Shown: piece by piece, positions 50,280-58,598 of the stretch
Layout: each line of letters opens with the position of its first letter
How positions within the stretch are numbered: position 1 is the stretch's first letter
Source of the DNA: CBDCDJ01 sp965215355
GTDB lineage: Bacteria > Deinococcota > Deinococci > Deinococcales > Trueperaceae
NCBI GenBank assembly: GCA_965215355.1
Contig: CBDCDJ010000007.1
Span: 2,976,001-3,040,000, forward strand
Reading direction: 5' to 3'
DNA length: 64,000 bases
The notes under the pieces: generated by a model
Told to the model about the DNA's origin: nothing
Database searches by the model: none
Seen by the model: the letters and a program-made list of their open reading frames with translations, nothing else
Program-made: the position numbers and the translations under genes

Positions 50280-52067
50280 TTACTCGTCTCCGCTCAGCAC
50301 CGCCAAAAACGCCTCCTGCGGCACCTCGACGCTGCCGAGCTGTTTCATGCGTTCTTTGCCCTTTTTTTGTTTTTGCAGCAGTTTGCGTTTTCTGGTGATG
50401 TCGCCGCCGTAGCACTTCGCCAGCACGTCCTTGCGAAAGGCCCGCACCGTCGCCCGCGCCAAAATTTTGCCGCCGATGGCCGCCTGCACCGGCACCACGA
50501 ACATCTGCCGCGGGATGACCTCGACCATTTTATCGACGATTTTGCGCCCGAGCGCGTAAGCTTTGTCGCGGTGGGCGATGACTGAAAGCGCATCGACCTT
50601 TTCTTCGTTGACGAGGATGTCCACTTTGACGAGGTTCCCCTCGCGGTAGTCGAGCGGTTCGTAGTCCATGCTGGCGTAGCCTCGAGTCAAGCTTTTCAGC
50701 CGGTCGTGAAAGTCGTACAAGATTTCGCCGAAGGGCACCTCGTAGCGCAGCTCGACGCGCCGCCCGTGGTAGACCATGTTTTTCATGTCGCCGCGGCGCT
50801 CTTGAATCAGTCCCATCGCGTTGCCGACGTACTCTTCGGGCACGTAGACGCTGAGGCGCACGTAAGGCTCCAAAATCCGGGTGATGCGGGCCGGGTCGGG
50901 CAGTTCGGCCGGGTTTTGAATCACCGTCGTTTTACCGTCGCTCGTCTCGACGTGGTAGACCACGGCGGGCGCGGTGGCGATTAAAGCGAGGTCGAACTCG
51001 CGCTCGAGCCGCGCCTGCACGATGTCGGCGTGGAGCAGGCCCAAAAAGCCGCAGCGAAACCCGAAGCCCAAAGCCTCCGACGTTTCCGGCTCGAAGGTAA
51101 AAGCGGCGTCGTTGAGACTCAGTTTTTCTAAAGCTTCACGGAGTTTTGGGTAGTCCTCGGAGTCGGTCGGGTACAGTCCGCTGAACACGACCGGCTTGGC
51201 CGGTTTGAAACCGGGCACCACGTTCGCGGTCGGCCGCTCGGCAAAGGTGAAGGTGTCGCCGATTTGCGTGTCGGCGATGTCCTTGATGCTCGCGGTGAGC
51301 CAACCCACCTCGCCGGGGTAGAGCGCGTCGGCAACCGCCAAACTCGGCTCGAAAAAGCCGACCTTGTCCACCTCGAACTCCTTGCCCGTACTCACGACCT
51401 TGATAACGTCGCCCTTTTTTACCTTGCCGTCCAGCACGCGGATAAAGGGGATAACGCCCTGGTAACTGTCGTACACGGCGTCGAAGATGAGGCAGCTCAA
51501 AGGCGCGTCCGGGTCGCCGCTCGGCGGGGGCAAGTGTTCGACGACGGCCTCCAAGATCGCCGCGACGTTCTCGCCCGTTTTCGCCGACACGGCAACCGCG
51601 TGGTCGCCGGGGATGCCGATGACCTCTTCCAACTCGGCCACCGCTCCCGCCGGGTCGGCGTTGGGCAGGTCGATTTTGTTGATAATCGGCAAAATTTCCA
51701 GGTCGTTGTCGATGGCTAAATAAGCGTTCTGGATGGTCTGCGCCTCGACCCCCTGCGAGGCGTCCACCACCAGCAGCACACCTTCGCAGGCGCGCAGGGC
51801 TCGAGACACCTCGTAGTTGAAGTCCACGTGGCCGGGCGTGTCGATGAGGTTGAACATGTAGCGCTTACCGTTTTTGGCCTGGTAATACAAGCGCACCGGC
51901 GTCGCCTTGATGGTGATGCCGCGCTCGCGCTCCAAGTCGAGCGTGTCGAGCATCTGGTCGCGCTTGTTGCGCTCGGACACGCTCTGGGTGAGTTCTAAAA
52001 TCCTATCCGCCAGCGTCGACTTGCCGTGGTCGACGTGGGCGATAATCGAGAAGTTGCGGATTTCCAT
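50280..52067 (-). CDS. lepA: Elongation factor 4 (LepA)
   Basis: Ribosome-associated translational GTPase implicated in back-translocation and initiation. The 595-residue length is normal. It begins IRNFSIIAHVDHGKSTLADRILELT, with the G2-G5 motifs (RGITIKATPV, DTPGHVDF, NKIDLP), and ends with the LepA-specific C-terminal domain (GGKILARATVRAFRKDVLAKCYGGD, KQKKGKERMKQLGSVEVP). Leaderless by TACAAT 6 nt before the ATG. Confidence 0.98.
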   Translation of the reverse strand: MEIRNFSIIAHVDHGKSTLADRILELTQSVSERNKRDQMLDTLDLERERGITIKATPVRLYYQAKNGKRYMFNLIDTPGHVDFNYEVSRALRACEGVLLVVDASQGVEAQTIQNAYLAIDNDLEILPIINKIDLPNADPAGAVAELEEVIGIPGDHAVAVSAKTGENVAAILEAVVEHLPPPSGDPDAPLSCLIFDAVYDSYQGVIPFIRVLDGKVKKGDVIKVVSTGKEFEVDKVGFFEPSLAVADALYPGEVGWLTASIKDIADTQIGDTFTFAERPTANVVPGFKPAKPVVFSGLYPTDSEDYPKLREALEKLSLNDAAFTFEPETSEALGFGFRCGFLGLLHADIVQARLEREFDLALIATAPAVVYHVETSDGKTTVIQNPAELPDPARITRILEPYVRLSVYVPEEYVGNAMGLIQERRGDMKNMVYHGRRVELRYEVPFGEILYDFHDRLKSLTRGYASMDYEPLDYREGNLVKVDILVNEEKVDALSVIAHRDKAYALGRKIVDKMVEVIPRQMFVVPVQAAIGGKILARATVRAFRKDVLAKCYGGDITRKRKLLQKQKKGKERMKQLGSVEVPQEAFLAVLSGDE

Positions 52068-52073
52068 CAGGGC

Positions 52074-52079
52074 ATTGTA
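52074..52079 (-). promoter_or_regulatory. Leaderless -10 box of lepA
   Basis: TACAAT on the minus strand ends 6 nt before the ATG. Confidence 0.5.
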
Positions 52080-52208
52080 CCGGAGCCTATGAGATGAGGG
52101 GGCTCGAGACCCGACACGAAAGCTTGTAAGCAGGAGAATAGAGGGTCAGCCTTAACTTCAATTGCGTAAGACCTTTTTCTATTTAAGGGCAAAGTAGCAA
52201 ATGGACCT

Positions 52209-52562
52209 TTATGCACTCAAGATAAAAGTTCCAATTAGACTTACTACCCACACTCCCAAGTAAGCCGCCAAAAACCACAAGTCGATAATCGTTTGTCTTA
52301 CTGTTATAGGCTGCCTGATTACCCTGAGAAGCAAGAGCGCCACCAAGACAACAAACATCCCTAAAGCTACTTTGGGTGAGATGTTTACGTACCAATTTCC
52401 CTCAGCGGAATAAAGCCTTCTCCCTACAAGCTCATAAGGCAAAATGAATGTAACTAGCCAGTCAACGGCTATAGACGAAACAAGTAGAAGTCTAAGGAGC
52501 CAATGAAACATCAGTTGGAGCATGGATGTAGAGGGTATCTCGAGAAAAACCCTTTTCCGCAC
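52209..52562 (-). CDS. Small three-helix membrane protein behind the HerA-like gene
   Basis: A 117-residue protein with three hydrophobic helices (LLRLLLVSSIAVDWLVTFILPY, VALGMFVVLVALLLLRVI, LWFLAAYLGVWVVSLIGTFIL). No family recognised. GTG start with GAGGG upstream, 10 nt after the HerA stop, so it is probably the third gene of that operon. It is AT-richer than its neighbours. In defence operons small membrane proteins often serve as effectors; that is speculation here. Confidence 0.55.
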   Translation of the reverse strand: MRKRVFLEIPSTSMLQLMFHWLLRLLLVSSIAVDWLVTFILPYELVGRRLYSAEGNWYVNISPKVALGMFVVLVALLLLRVIRQPITVRQTIIDLWFLAAYLGVWVVSLIGTFILSA

Positions 52563-52572
52563 TTCTCAACCC

Positions 52573-54438
52573 TCATCCTAAAATATCCAGCGCCTCCGCG
52601 TCACTCACCGCCTCGTCCACCTCTTTGCGGCGCGTGGCCCAGCTCGGGAAGGGAAAGTTCAGCATCATCGGGCTCGGCACGTCGGGCTGGTGGACGATCA
52701 TGGTGCCGGGGGCGAGAATCGTCGAGCGGCCCAAAAAACTCCGCGGCATGAACTTGTATTCGGGCCGGTCGGCCTCGGCAGCGTCGAGTCGGCCCACGAT
52801 GCGCACCGCCGCGTTGCCGACCACGCGGCGCTCGACCTCACTAGCCGTCTGCTGCGCCCCGATGAGGATAATTCCCATGCTCCGCCCGCGCTCGGCGATG
52901 TCTAAGAGCACGTCTTTGATGGGGCTGTCGCCTTCCGACGGCGCGTACTTGTTCAGCTCGTCCAAAATCACGAACGTTTTACGCCGGTCCGAGCCCTCGT
53001 GCTCCTCGAAAATCTGCCGCAACAGCACGCCGACGACGAACATTTGCGCCAAGGGTGCCAGGCGGTTGATGTCCACCACGTGAACCTGCTTGTCGCTGCC
53101 GAGGATGTCAAGTCTGGCGCGGTCAAACGCTTTTTTCGGCAAGTCGCCGCGCACGAGTCGGCGCACGTACTTCGACGCGCCGCGCAAACGCCGGATGAGG
53201 GCTTCGCGGGTCGCCTTCGCCTGCTGCGCCGTCCACAGCGGGTCGCCGCCCTTGCTGCTACCGTCGTCGTCGGACGCGCCTTTGACGAGCAACTTGTACT
53301 CGAGATAACTCACCAACTCGTCGAACGTCTTGAGCTTGGTTCGCCCGGCTCGAGCCTCCAAATCGCTGAACCCGAAGCCCTCGTCAGGTGTGATGGGCGA
53401 ACCTCGAGTAAAGCCCGCCTCCGGGTTCGGGTCGAAGTCCTCGTCGCCCGCCTGAACTTCCAAACCCGGCCCGCGCGTTTCCGTGGCGAGCTTGTAGAGT
53501 TTTTCTTCCAAGTGCCCGACCAAAAACCCGAGGTTCGTCATCGCGTCGCGCTCGGTGAGGACGAAAGGGAGCATCCGCTGCGCGGCGAATTCGTGGAGCG
53601 TCCACAGGTAAGGGCTCACACCTTCACGTTGCGCGACATCGGCGAGCAGGTTTTCGCCTTCCTTGGCGGGCGCGTGCAACTCGACGCTCTCGAACGCGCC
53701 CGCGGGCAGGTTGCAGAGGTCGTAGCGTGTCTGCGCCGAACGCCGCTTGTCCTGCCACTTGCGCTCTTCTTCCAAAAAGCGCTTGTTCGGCTTGTCCAAA
53801 AACAGCAAGTCTTCGCCCTTGACGTTGAAGATAATCGCCTTCGTCGCGTTGGGGTTGTCGATGAGACCCCGCCGCGTCTTGAAGTTTTTCGCCTGAAAGA
53901 TGCTGTAGAGCAAAAACAGCGCGTAACTTGTTTTGGTCGCGATGCCCGAGATGCCCGAAATGTTGATGTGCGCGCCCTTGGTACCGTTGATAAAGTCGAA
54001 GTTGAGGTAGCCCGGCTCGCCGTTGCGGAGCACGCCCGCGGGCAGCGGGGCTTCCATGTTGTCAAGGTAGAGAGCTTTTTCCAAGGCCGCCCCCGTCGCC
54101 ATGAACACCGCGTCGCCCGGCCCCGGCGGGATGAAGTCCTCGGGCTCGACCCTGGTTACCAGCACGTGCGCCCCGTAAGTGACGTTGGCGGGCATGAGTC
54201 CTTGCACCACGAGTTCGGTGTCGCCCTCGAACTGGATGCCTTCGTAAGCGCGCCGCACCTCGTCCACCACGCCGTAAAAGCGCACCGCGTCGCCCGCGGT
54301 CTCGGGATCGGCCACTTCGATAAAGACGATGTCGTCGAGTTGGACTTTGGTGCCTGCGGCGACCGCAAACCAGAAGGCCAGCGGCGTCGCCTGTTCAGTG
54401 CCGAGCACCATGCCGATGGGCGTATAGCTCAACTCCAT
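52573..54438 (-). CDS. HerA/FtsK-superfamily ATPase (DUF87 type)
   Basis: A 621-residue ATPase with an N-terminal HAS-barrel-like domain, a divergent Walker A (NISGISGIATKTSYALFLLY), Walker B KTFVILDELNKYAP, a later Gln/Arg region (ILIGAQQTASEVERRVVGNAAVRIVGR) and the C-terminal FLGRSTILAPGTMIVHQPDVPSP. HerA-type rings pump DNA and usually pair with a nuclease (NurA or others). Here the gene upstream, overlapping by 10 nt, is a Uma2-type nuclease-fold protein and NurA is absent. It could serve DNA repair or defence. Confidence 0.8.
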   Translation of the reverse strand: MELSYTPIGMVLGTEQATPLAFWFAVAAGTKVQLDDIVFIEVADPETAGDAVRFYGVVDEVRRAYEGIQFEGDTELVVQGLMPANVTYGAHVLVTRVEPEDFIPPGPGDAVFMATGAALEKALYLDNMEAPLPAGVLRNGEPGYLNFDFINGTKGAHINISGISGIATKTSYALFLLYSIFQAKNFKTRRGLIDNPNATKAIIFNVKGEDLLFLDKPNKRFLEEERKWQDKRRSAQTRYDLCNLPAGAFESVELHAPAKEGENLLADVAQREGVSPYLWTLHEFAAQRMLPFVLTERDAMTNLGFLVGHLEEKLYKLATETRGPGLEVQAGDEDFDPNPEAGFTRGSPITPDEGFGFSDLEARAGRTKLKTFDELVSYLEYKLLVKGASDDDGSSKGGDPLWTAQQAKATREALIRRLRGASKYVRRLVRGDLPKKAFDRARLDILGSDKQVHVVDINRLAPLAQMFVVGVLLRQIFEEHEGSDRRKTFVILDELNKYAPSEGDSPIKDVLLDIAERGRSMGIILIGAQQTASEVERRVVGNAAVRIVGRLDAAEADRPEYKFMPRSFLGRSTILAPGTMIVHQPDVPSPMMLNFPFPSWATRRKEVDEAVSDAEALDILG

Positions 54439-55019
54439 GAAAACGGTTTGTCGGAAAAGAGAGGTGTCACGTCTTCACCCTCTAAAAAAGTCAAACGGAC
54501 GCCGTACCTGGTTCCTTTAGGCTCACGGTAAACCTCGAGCACGTTGTCTTGAATGTTGCTGACCCACACCTCGGGAATGTTTGCCTCAGCGTAGAGACTG
54601 AGCTTTTTACCACGGTCGTAAGCCAAGGTTGAGTCAGAAACCTCGATGATGAGCAGTATATCCTCAGCTTGGGGTTTGCGCTCTTTGTAGCGGTCTACCG
54701 GCAACCTTAGAACGGTGAGGTCAGGCTCGGGTTCGGAGTCTGGTTGTAGTTGGACCGGACTTTGGGAAATAACCCAAGCTTCTCCCCTGTAAGTCGCGAG
54801 AAGGCGGTCTGCATAATAATTGATCAAAAACAAATGCTTGTTGCCCATCGGTGCCATGTCGACTATCTCCCCATGAATGAGTTCGACCTTGTCGTTGGGC
54901 GTCAGGATTCCCGCCTCGATCATGCGGTTGTAGGTCGCGAGGCTGAACTTGTGCGTGGTAAACGCTCGGCCCTCAAATGTTGGGTCCTCAAACGCTTGGT
55001 CCTCAAGGGTCATGGTCAT
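54429..55019 (-). CDS. Uma2-family (DUF820) restriction-endonuclease-fold protein
   Basis: A 196-residue PD-(D/E)XK-fold protein: YNRMIEAGILTPNDKVELIHGEIVDM near the start, EPEPDLTVL (D100), ILLIIEVSDSTLAYDRGKKLSLYA (E126, K138/K139) and IPEVWVSN. The acidic and lysine residues needed for metal-dependent cleavage are present. The ATG at 55019 has TATACT 7 nt upstream; the frame further upstream lacks family features. Uma2 genes are common as lone genes, but this one overlaps a HerA-type ATPase. Confidence 0.83.
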   Translation of the reverse strand: MTMTLEDQAFEDPTFEGRAFTTHKFSLATYNRMIEAGILTPNDKVELIHGEIVDMAPMGNKHLFLINYYADRLLATYRGEAWVISQSPVQLQPDSEPEPDLTVLRLPVDRYKERKPQAEDILLIIEVSDSTLAYDRGKKLSLYAEANIPEVWVSNIQDNVLEVYREPKGTRYGVRLTFLEGEDVTPLFSDKPFSWS

Positions 55020-55026
55020 GATGAAA

Positions 55027-55032
55027 AGTATA
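55027..55032 (-). promoter_or_regulatory. Leaderless promoter of the Uma2-HerA operon
   Basis: TATACT on the minus strand ends 7 nt before the first ATG; no ribosome binding site is present. Confidence 0.55.
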
Positions 55033-55160
55033 CCGCACCCTGCTCGAGCGAAGCTTTTCCGACCGTCCGCGGTCGGCGCTACAACCCTGAAGAGGGCCGC
55101 CCTGCAGGCAGCCCTACGGACAACGCGTTGATACAGGGAACGTATAACTATACACTTTGT

Positions 55161-55191
55161 AGGCCCCCACGAGGTAGGTCTGCGGGGGCCT
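55161..55191. repeat. Inverted repeat in the 55.0-55.3 kb gap
   Basis: Perfect AGGCCCCC / GGGGGCCT arms with a 15-nt loop. A second palindrome (GGGCCGCC ... GGCAGCCC) lies about 70 nt to the left. The roughly 275-bp gap holds no supported gene; these look like small palindromic repeats or transcript ends. Confidence 0.5.
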
Positions 55192-55295
55192 CCGCTACCC
55201 TGAACCAGCCTCGAGGAACCGCTTTTCACATGCCGCTGCCCCCCGGTGAAAGGCCGTTTCTCGAGGTTCTTGTCGGTCGTGTGCCGGCTACCGGC

Positions 55296-56267
55296 TCAAC
55301 CCTTCACCTCGAGCAGCAACTTACCGATGTTTTTGTTCGCCCGCATGTAGTCGTGCGCTGCTTCGGCGTCTTGAATGGCAAAAACCCGGTCGACGACCGG
55401 CTTGACGCGGCCCCGCTCGAGCGCCTCCCAAAACTGCTGGGTGAACGCCTCTTTGAGGGCGACTTTTTCTTCCAGGGGCCGGGCGCGCAGGGTCGAACCC
55501 CTAATGGAGGCGCGCTTCGCCATGAGTTTGCGAATATCGAGTTCGACTTTTGAACCGCTCAGGCTCGAGATGAAAACGAGCCGCCCGCCCGTCGCCAAAC
55601 TCGCCAAGTTACGTTCGAAGTAGTCCGCGCCGACCATGTCCAGAATGACGTCGACACCTTCTCCACTAGTTTTTTCGGCGACGACCTCGGCGAAGTCGGC
55701 CTCGCGGTAGTTCACCGCCGTGCTCGCGCCGAGGTCGCGGCAACGCGCCACTTTCGCGGGGGTTCCGGCAGTCGCGAAGACCTCGCAGCCCGCCTCGCGC
55801 GCGAGCTGAATCGCCGCCGTGCCGACGCCGCTCGCGCCGCCGTGAATCAGCACCCGCTCGCCGCCTTTCAAACCGGCTTCCAAAAACAAGTTGAGAAAGG
55901 CCGTATAAAAAACTTCCGGCATTCCGGCGGCTTCCGCCAAAGTCCAATCTTTGGGAATTGGCATCAGCAGACGCTCGGGCACACAGGCGCGTTCGGCGTA
56001 GCCACCGCCGCTCAGCAGCGCGCAGACCCGGTCGCCGGGTCGCCAGGCCGAGGGGCCGTTGGTCTCGAGCACAACGCCCGACAGCTCGAGGCCCAAAATC
56101 TCGCTGGCCCCCGTTGGCACCGGATAGTTGCCCGCGCGCTGCATCAGGTCGGCGCGGTTGAGCGCGGTGTAGTGAACCGAAACCAGCACCTCGCCGGGTG
56201 CGCATAAAGGGTCGGGCACGTTTTGCCAGCTCAGGCTTTTGTCTTCGTTGACGACGATTGCTTTCAT
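55296..56267 (-). CDS. Zinc-free quinone oxidoreductase (MDR family, PIG3/QorA-like)
   Basis: NADPH-dependent reductase of quinones or enones. The 323 residues show the GroES-like part (YTALNRADLMQRAGNYP), the cofactor loop HGGASGVGTAAIQLA, and the PIG3-type C-terminus (GSTLRARPLEEKVALKEAF ... IQDAEAAHDYMRANKNIGKLLL). Structural zinc cysteines are absent. The ATG at 56267 has AAGGAG 7 nt upstream. Confidence 0.88.
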   Translation of the reverse strand: MKAIVVNEDKSLSWQNVPDPLCAPGEVLVSVHYTALNRADLMQRAGNYPVPTGASEILGLELSGVVLETNGPSAWRPGDRVCALLSGGGYAERACVPERLLMPIPKDWTLAEAAGMPEVFYTAFLNLFLEAGLKGGERVLIHGGASGVGTAAIQLAREAGCEVFATAGTPAKVARCRDLGASTAVNYREADFAEVVAEKTSGEGVDVILDMVGADYFERNLASLATGGRLVFISSLSGSKVELDIRKLMAKRASIRGSTLRARPLEEKVALKEAFTQQFWEALERGRVKPVVDRVFAIQDAEAAHDYMRANKNIGKLLLEVKG

Positions 56268-56432
56268 CACTCGCTCCTTCAAACCTCAAACAGACTGTAA
56301 CAAAGAGGCGCGTTCAGCACGAGGCCGCTCGAGGTCCGAAAACCACGCCGCGGTTTTCATCTTCAGTCAGTCTTGCGTTAACTTTTTACACGTGATAAGT
56401 TTGCCGTGGAAAAGTTCACGGCGGAGGGTTTC

Positions 56433-57104
56433 ATGAAAAAGCCGGTTGCTTATTTTGGTGTTTGCCTCAGTCTTGTTTGGGTGTTGCTCGCGGGCTGCAC
56501 CCCGGGCGTCACGTCCCAGGTGCAAGAGGTACCCGACTTGCCGCAGTACGACGGCCCCAAGGCGTCTATCGTTTTGGGCTCGTTCGAGTGTAGCGCTGCG
56601 AACTGTTACCAAGGTGTCGGCAGCGGCGTCTCCGACGCCATGCTCACGGCTTTGGTGCAGTCCAACCGCTTCCAGGTCGTCGAGGCCTCGGGTAACTTGG
56701 GTACCCTGGAAAACGAACTCAACGTGACCGGCGAAGCCGGAGTCTTTCAAGGGGCCGACCTCGCCGTCATCGGCGCGGTCACCCAGTTCGAGCCGAACGC
56801 GAGTGGCACCGGCAGCAGCGGCGGCGTGCTCGGCCTGTTCGGGGGCGGCTCGGCCAACAAGGCGACCGCCGCCATCGACCTGCGCGTCGTCGACGTGAGG
56901 ACCAGAAACATCGTCGCCGTGGCCCGCGTTACCGGGGAGGCGACGAGCGTGGGGCTTAGTGGCGGGGCTCGAGCCTTCGGCTTGGGCGGCGGCGCGCTCA
57001 GCACCTACGAGAACACCCCGATGGAGACCGCGATTCAGGACATGATTTACACGGCCGTGATTGAACTGGGCAACAAGATTCCGCAGGACTATTACCGGTA
57101 CTGA
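56433..57104 (+). CDS. CsgG/HfaB-like outer-surface lipoprotein
   Basis: A 223-residue lipoprotein: signal peptide with lipobox LLAGC, then a CsgG-type domain (SAANCYQGVGSGVSDAMLTALVQSNRFQVVEA ... GADLAVIGAVTQFEP, a Gly-rich loop, AAIDLRVVDVRTRNIVAVARVTGEA). CsgG proteins form secretion pores or related assemblies. No curli genes are nearby. ATG at 56433 has GGAGGG 5 nt upstream. Confidence 0.82.
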   Translation: MKKPVAYFGVCLSLVWVLLAGCTPGVTSQVQEVPDLPQYDGPKASIVLGSFECSAANCYQGVGSGVSDAMLTALVQSNRFQVVEASGNLGTLENELNVTGEAGVFQGADLAVIGAVTQFEPNASGTGSSGGVLGLFGGGSANKATAAIDLRVVDVRTRNIVAVARVTGEATSVGLSGGARAFGLGGGALSTYENTPMETAIQDMIYTAVIELGNKIPQDYYRY

Positions 57105-57147
57105 GGTTTGTGTCACTGTAAAAGGTGATACGGCACCCTGTAAAGCT

Positions 57148-57250
57148 GTGTCGGTGTTTTTAGAGACGCCGACACCCCCTAGATGCGCGCGGTTAGCCAA
57201 GCAGTAATTCTTCAACCGAAGACGAGACCTCGCCACAGAAGTCTCGTCTT
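57148..57250. terminator. Two hairpins after the CsgG-like gene
   Basis: GTGTCGG/CCGACAC (57148-57175, loop rich in T) and AAGACGAGAC/GTCTCGTCTT (57219-57250) are perfect arms. One or both probably end the upstream transcript. Confidence 0.55.
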
Positions 57251-57322
57251 GCGACCTCGAGGGCTGTACTTTGAAGTGTCGACTCCAGAGAAAGTGGGGA
57301 CTCGGCGGGTTTCGGGGCTCGT

Positions 57323-58530
57323 CAGGGCTGACGCATCTTAATCAGGGCTAAGACCTTTGATGATACGCGCACGAAAGTCGTCATCCCAAGCAGCCCTTTT
57401 GCGCTTAGCTTTGAGTGAACCTTTAGAGGTGTCTTGCCTGAGTAAGTTTAAGGCGAACTGCCGTAGTATGGACATGTTCTCAGCACCACGACGCTCTGTG
57501 TAGCTGTGGGCGTCCTCACCAAAGACAACATCCAAAGTCCAGTGCAGCTTGTTCTCGACACCCCAATGAGCACGAACGGCTGACAGAAGCTTTTCAGCAT
57601 CGGCTTTGAAGCTACATAAGTAGTAGCGCTCTTCTTGGCTGGTTTGGCCTTTGAGGGTGCGTTTCGAAGTGACTTTGGCGACACTCTCAAGGCCGGGCCA
57701 TTGATGCGCCTCTAAGAAAGCAAGTTCAGACACCTCGGACAAGACCGTGCAGTGTCGCACCTCGTCGCGTCCCCGGCAGCGTTCACGGGTCTCGAAGCTG
57801 TTGTCGAGTTGGGAAGCGTCGGCGTTCTCGAACAGCCACGCCACATCTTCATAGAGCTTGGGGTGGTTTTGTTTGAGTGCCATGATGTACTCGGCATCGT
57901 GCTCTTTGACTTTGACAGCGATGTCACGTTGCGTGTTGAGTGCGTCTACCGTCACAATACAGCCTGCTATATCGAGCAGCGACAAGGTGTCGAGCAAGCC
58001 CGGCACGTGGCTAATCTCGTTGCTCTTGCCGTCTACCGCCGTCGAGGTCAGGCATAGCCCGTGCGCGTGTGACCAGACGTTGAGCATATGCACAGCCTTA
58101 ACAGTCTCGGTTGCCGAACCCCGTAGCTGCTTACCGTCGATTGCCAGCACATCCTCAGCCCTGAGACGGCCACCGATAGCTGCTCGCACCCAGTCCAGCG
58201 CGCACGTCTGGAAATGGGCGGGGTCTAACAGGCGAAATACTCGGTTGAAGGTGTCATGACTGGGAATGCCGTTTTTCAACTCAAGGAACCCTTCCAGCCA
58301 CACCTTCTTCGTCTGCCCAAACGTTTCTATCTCGTAAAAGCTGTCTGCCCCTGCTAGAATCGCGCTCAAAGCGATAGCCACAATGGTAACCAGCGAATGC
58401 TGTTTGCTTCTCTCTATCCTTGGGTCAGGTAATTCCGCAAAGTGCAACACCGCTAAACGTAGCTGCTCTGTCTCTAGCTCTTCTGTCATTCCTCAAGACT
58501 AGCGCCTTCGCTTTTGATGCGTCAGCCCTG
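57323..58530 (-). mobile_element. ISAs1-family insertion sequence
   Basis: Perfect 15-bp terminal inverted repeats CAGGGCTGACGCATC (57323-57337) and its complement (58516-58530) bracket one intact transposase. The host sequence CGGGGCTCG is repeated at both junctions, a 9-bp target duplication. It sits between the CsgG-like gene and mreB and contains no CTCGAG motif, unlike the native DNA around it. Looks recent and potentially active. Confidence 0.92.
57338..58489 (-). CDS. ISAs1-family DDE transposase
   Basis: A 383-residue intact transposase: N-terminal HFAELPDPRIERSKQHSLVTIVAIALSAILAG compressed to the family pattern DPR-x5-H-x4-I, then the catalytic-core Asp in VLAIDGKQLRGS, Asp in CIVTVDALNTQ and the C-terminal RAHWGVENKLHWTLDV region. 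ATG start inside the element. No frameshift seen. Confidence 0.93.
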   Translation of the reverse strand: MTEELETEQLRLAVLHFAELPDPRIERSKQHSLVTIVAIALSAILAGADSFYEIETFGQTKKVWLEGFLELKNGIPSHDTFNRVFRLLDPAHFQTCALDWVRAAIGGRLRAEDVLAIDGKQLRGSATETVKAVHMLNVWSHAHGLCLTSTAVDGKSNEISHVPGLLDTLSLLDIAGCIVTVDALNTQRDIAVKVKEHDAEYIMALKQNHPKLYEDVAWLFENADASQLDNSFETRERCRGRDEVRHCTVLSEVSELAFLEAHQWPGLESVAKVTSKRTLKGQTSQEERYYLCSFKADAEKLLSAVRAHWGVENKLHWTLDVVFGEDAHSYTERRGAENMSILRQFALNLLRQDTSKGSLKAKRKRAAWDDDFRARIIKGLSPD

Positions 58531-58571
58531 CGGGGCTCGAGCCGCCAGCTTCCCTTTTGCGCCCCACATGG

Positions 58572-58598
58572 TAAGTTAGGGACGTGATTCAGGCATGA
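58572..58598 (+). promoter_or_regulatory. -10 box and four-codon mini-ORF before mreB
   Basis: TAAGTT (58572-58577) lies exactly 6 nt before GTG-ATT-CAG-GCA-TGA, whose stop overlaps the mreB start (ATGA). This looks like a leaderless mini-ORF from which ribosomes re-initiate on mreB. Confidence 0.4.

Noticed and set aside
54440..55065. Additional TCCGAC/GTCGGA half-sites near 54448 and 55058
   Set aside because: Only one half-site is present at each and one lies in coding sequence, so they were not added to the regulon motif set.
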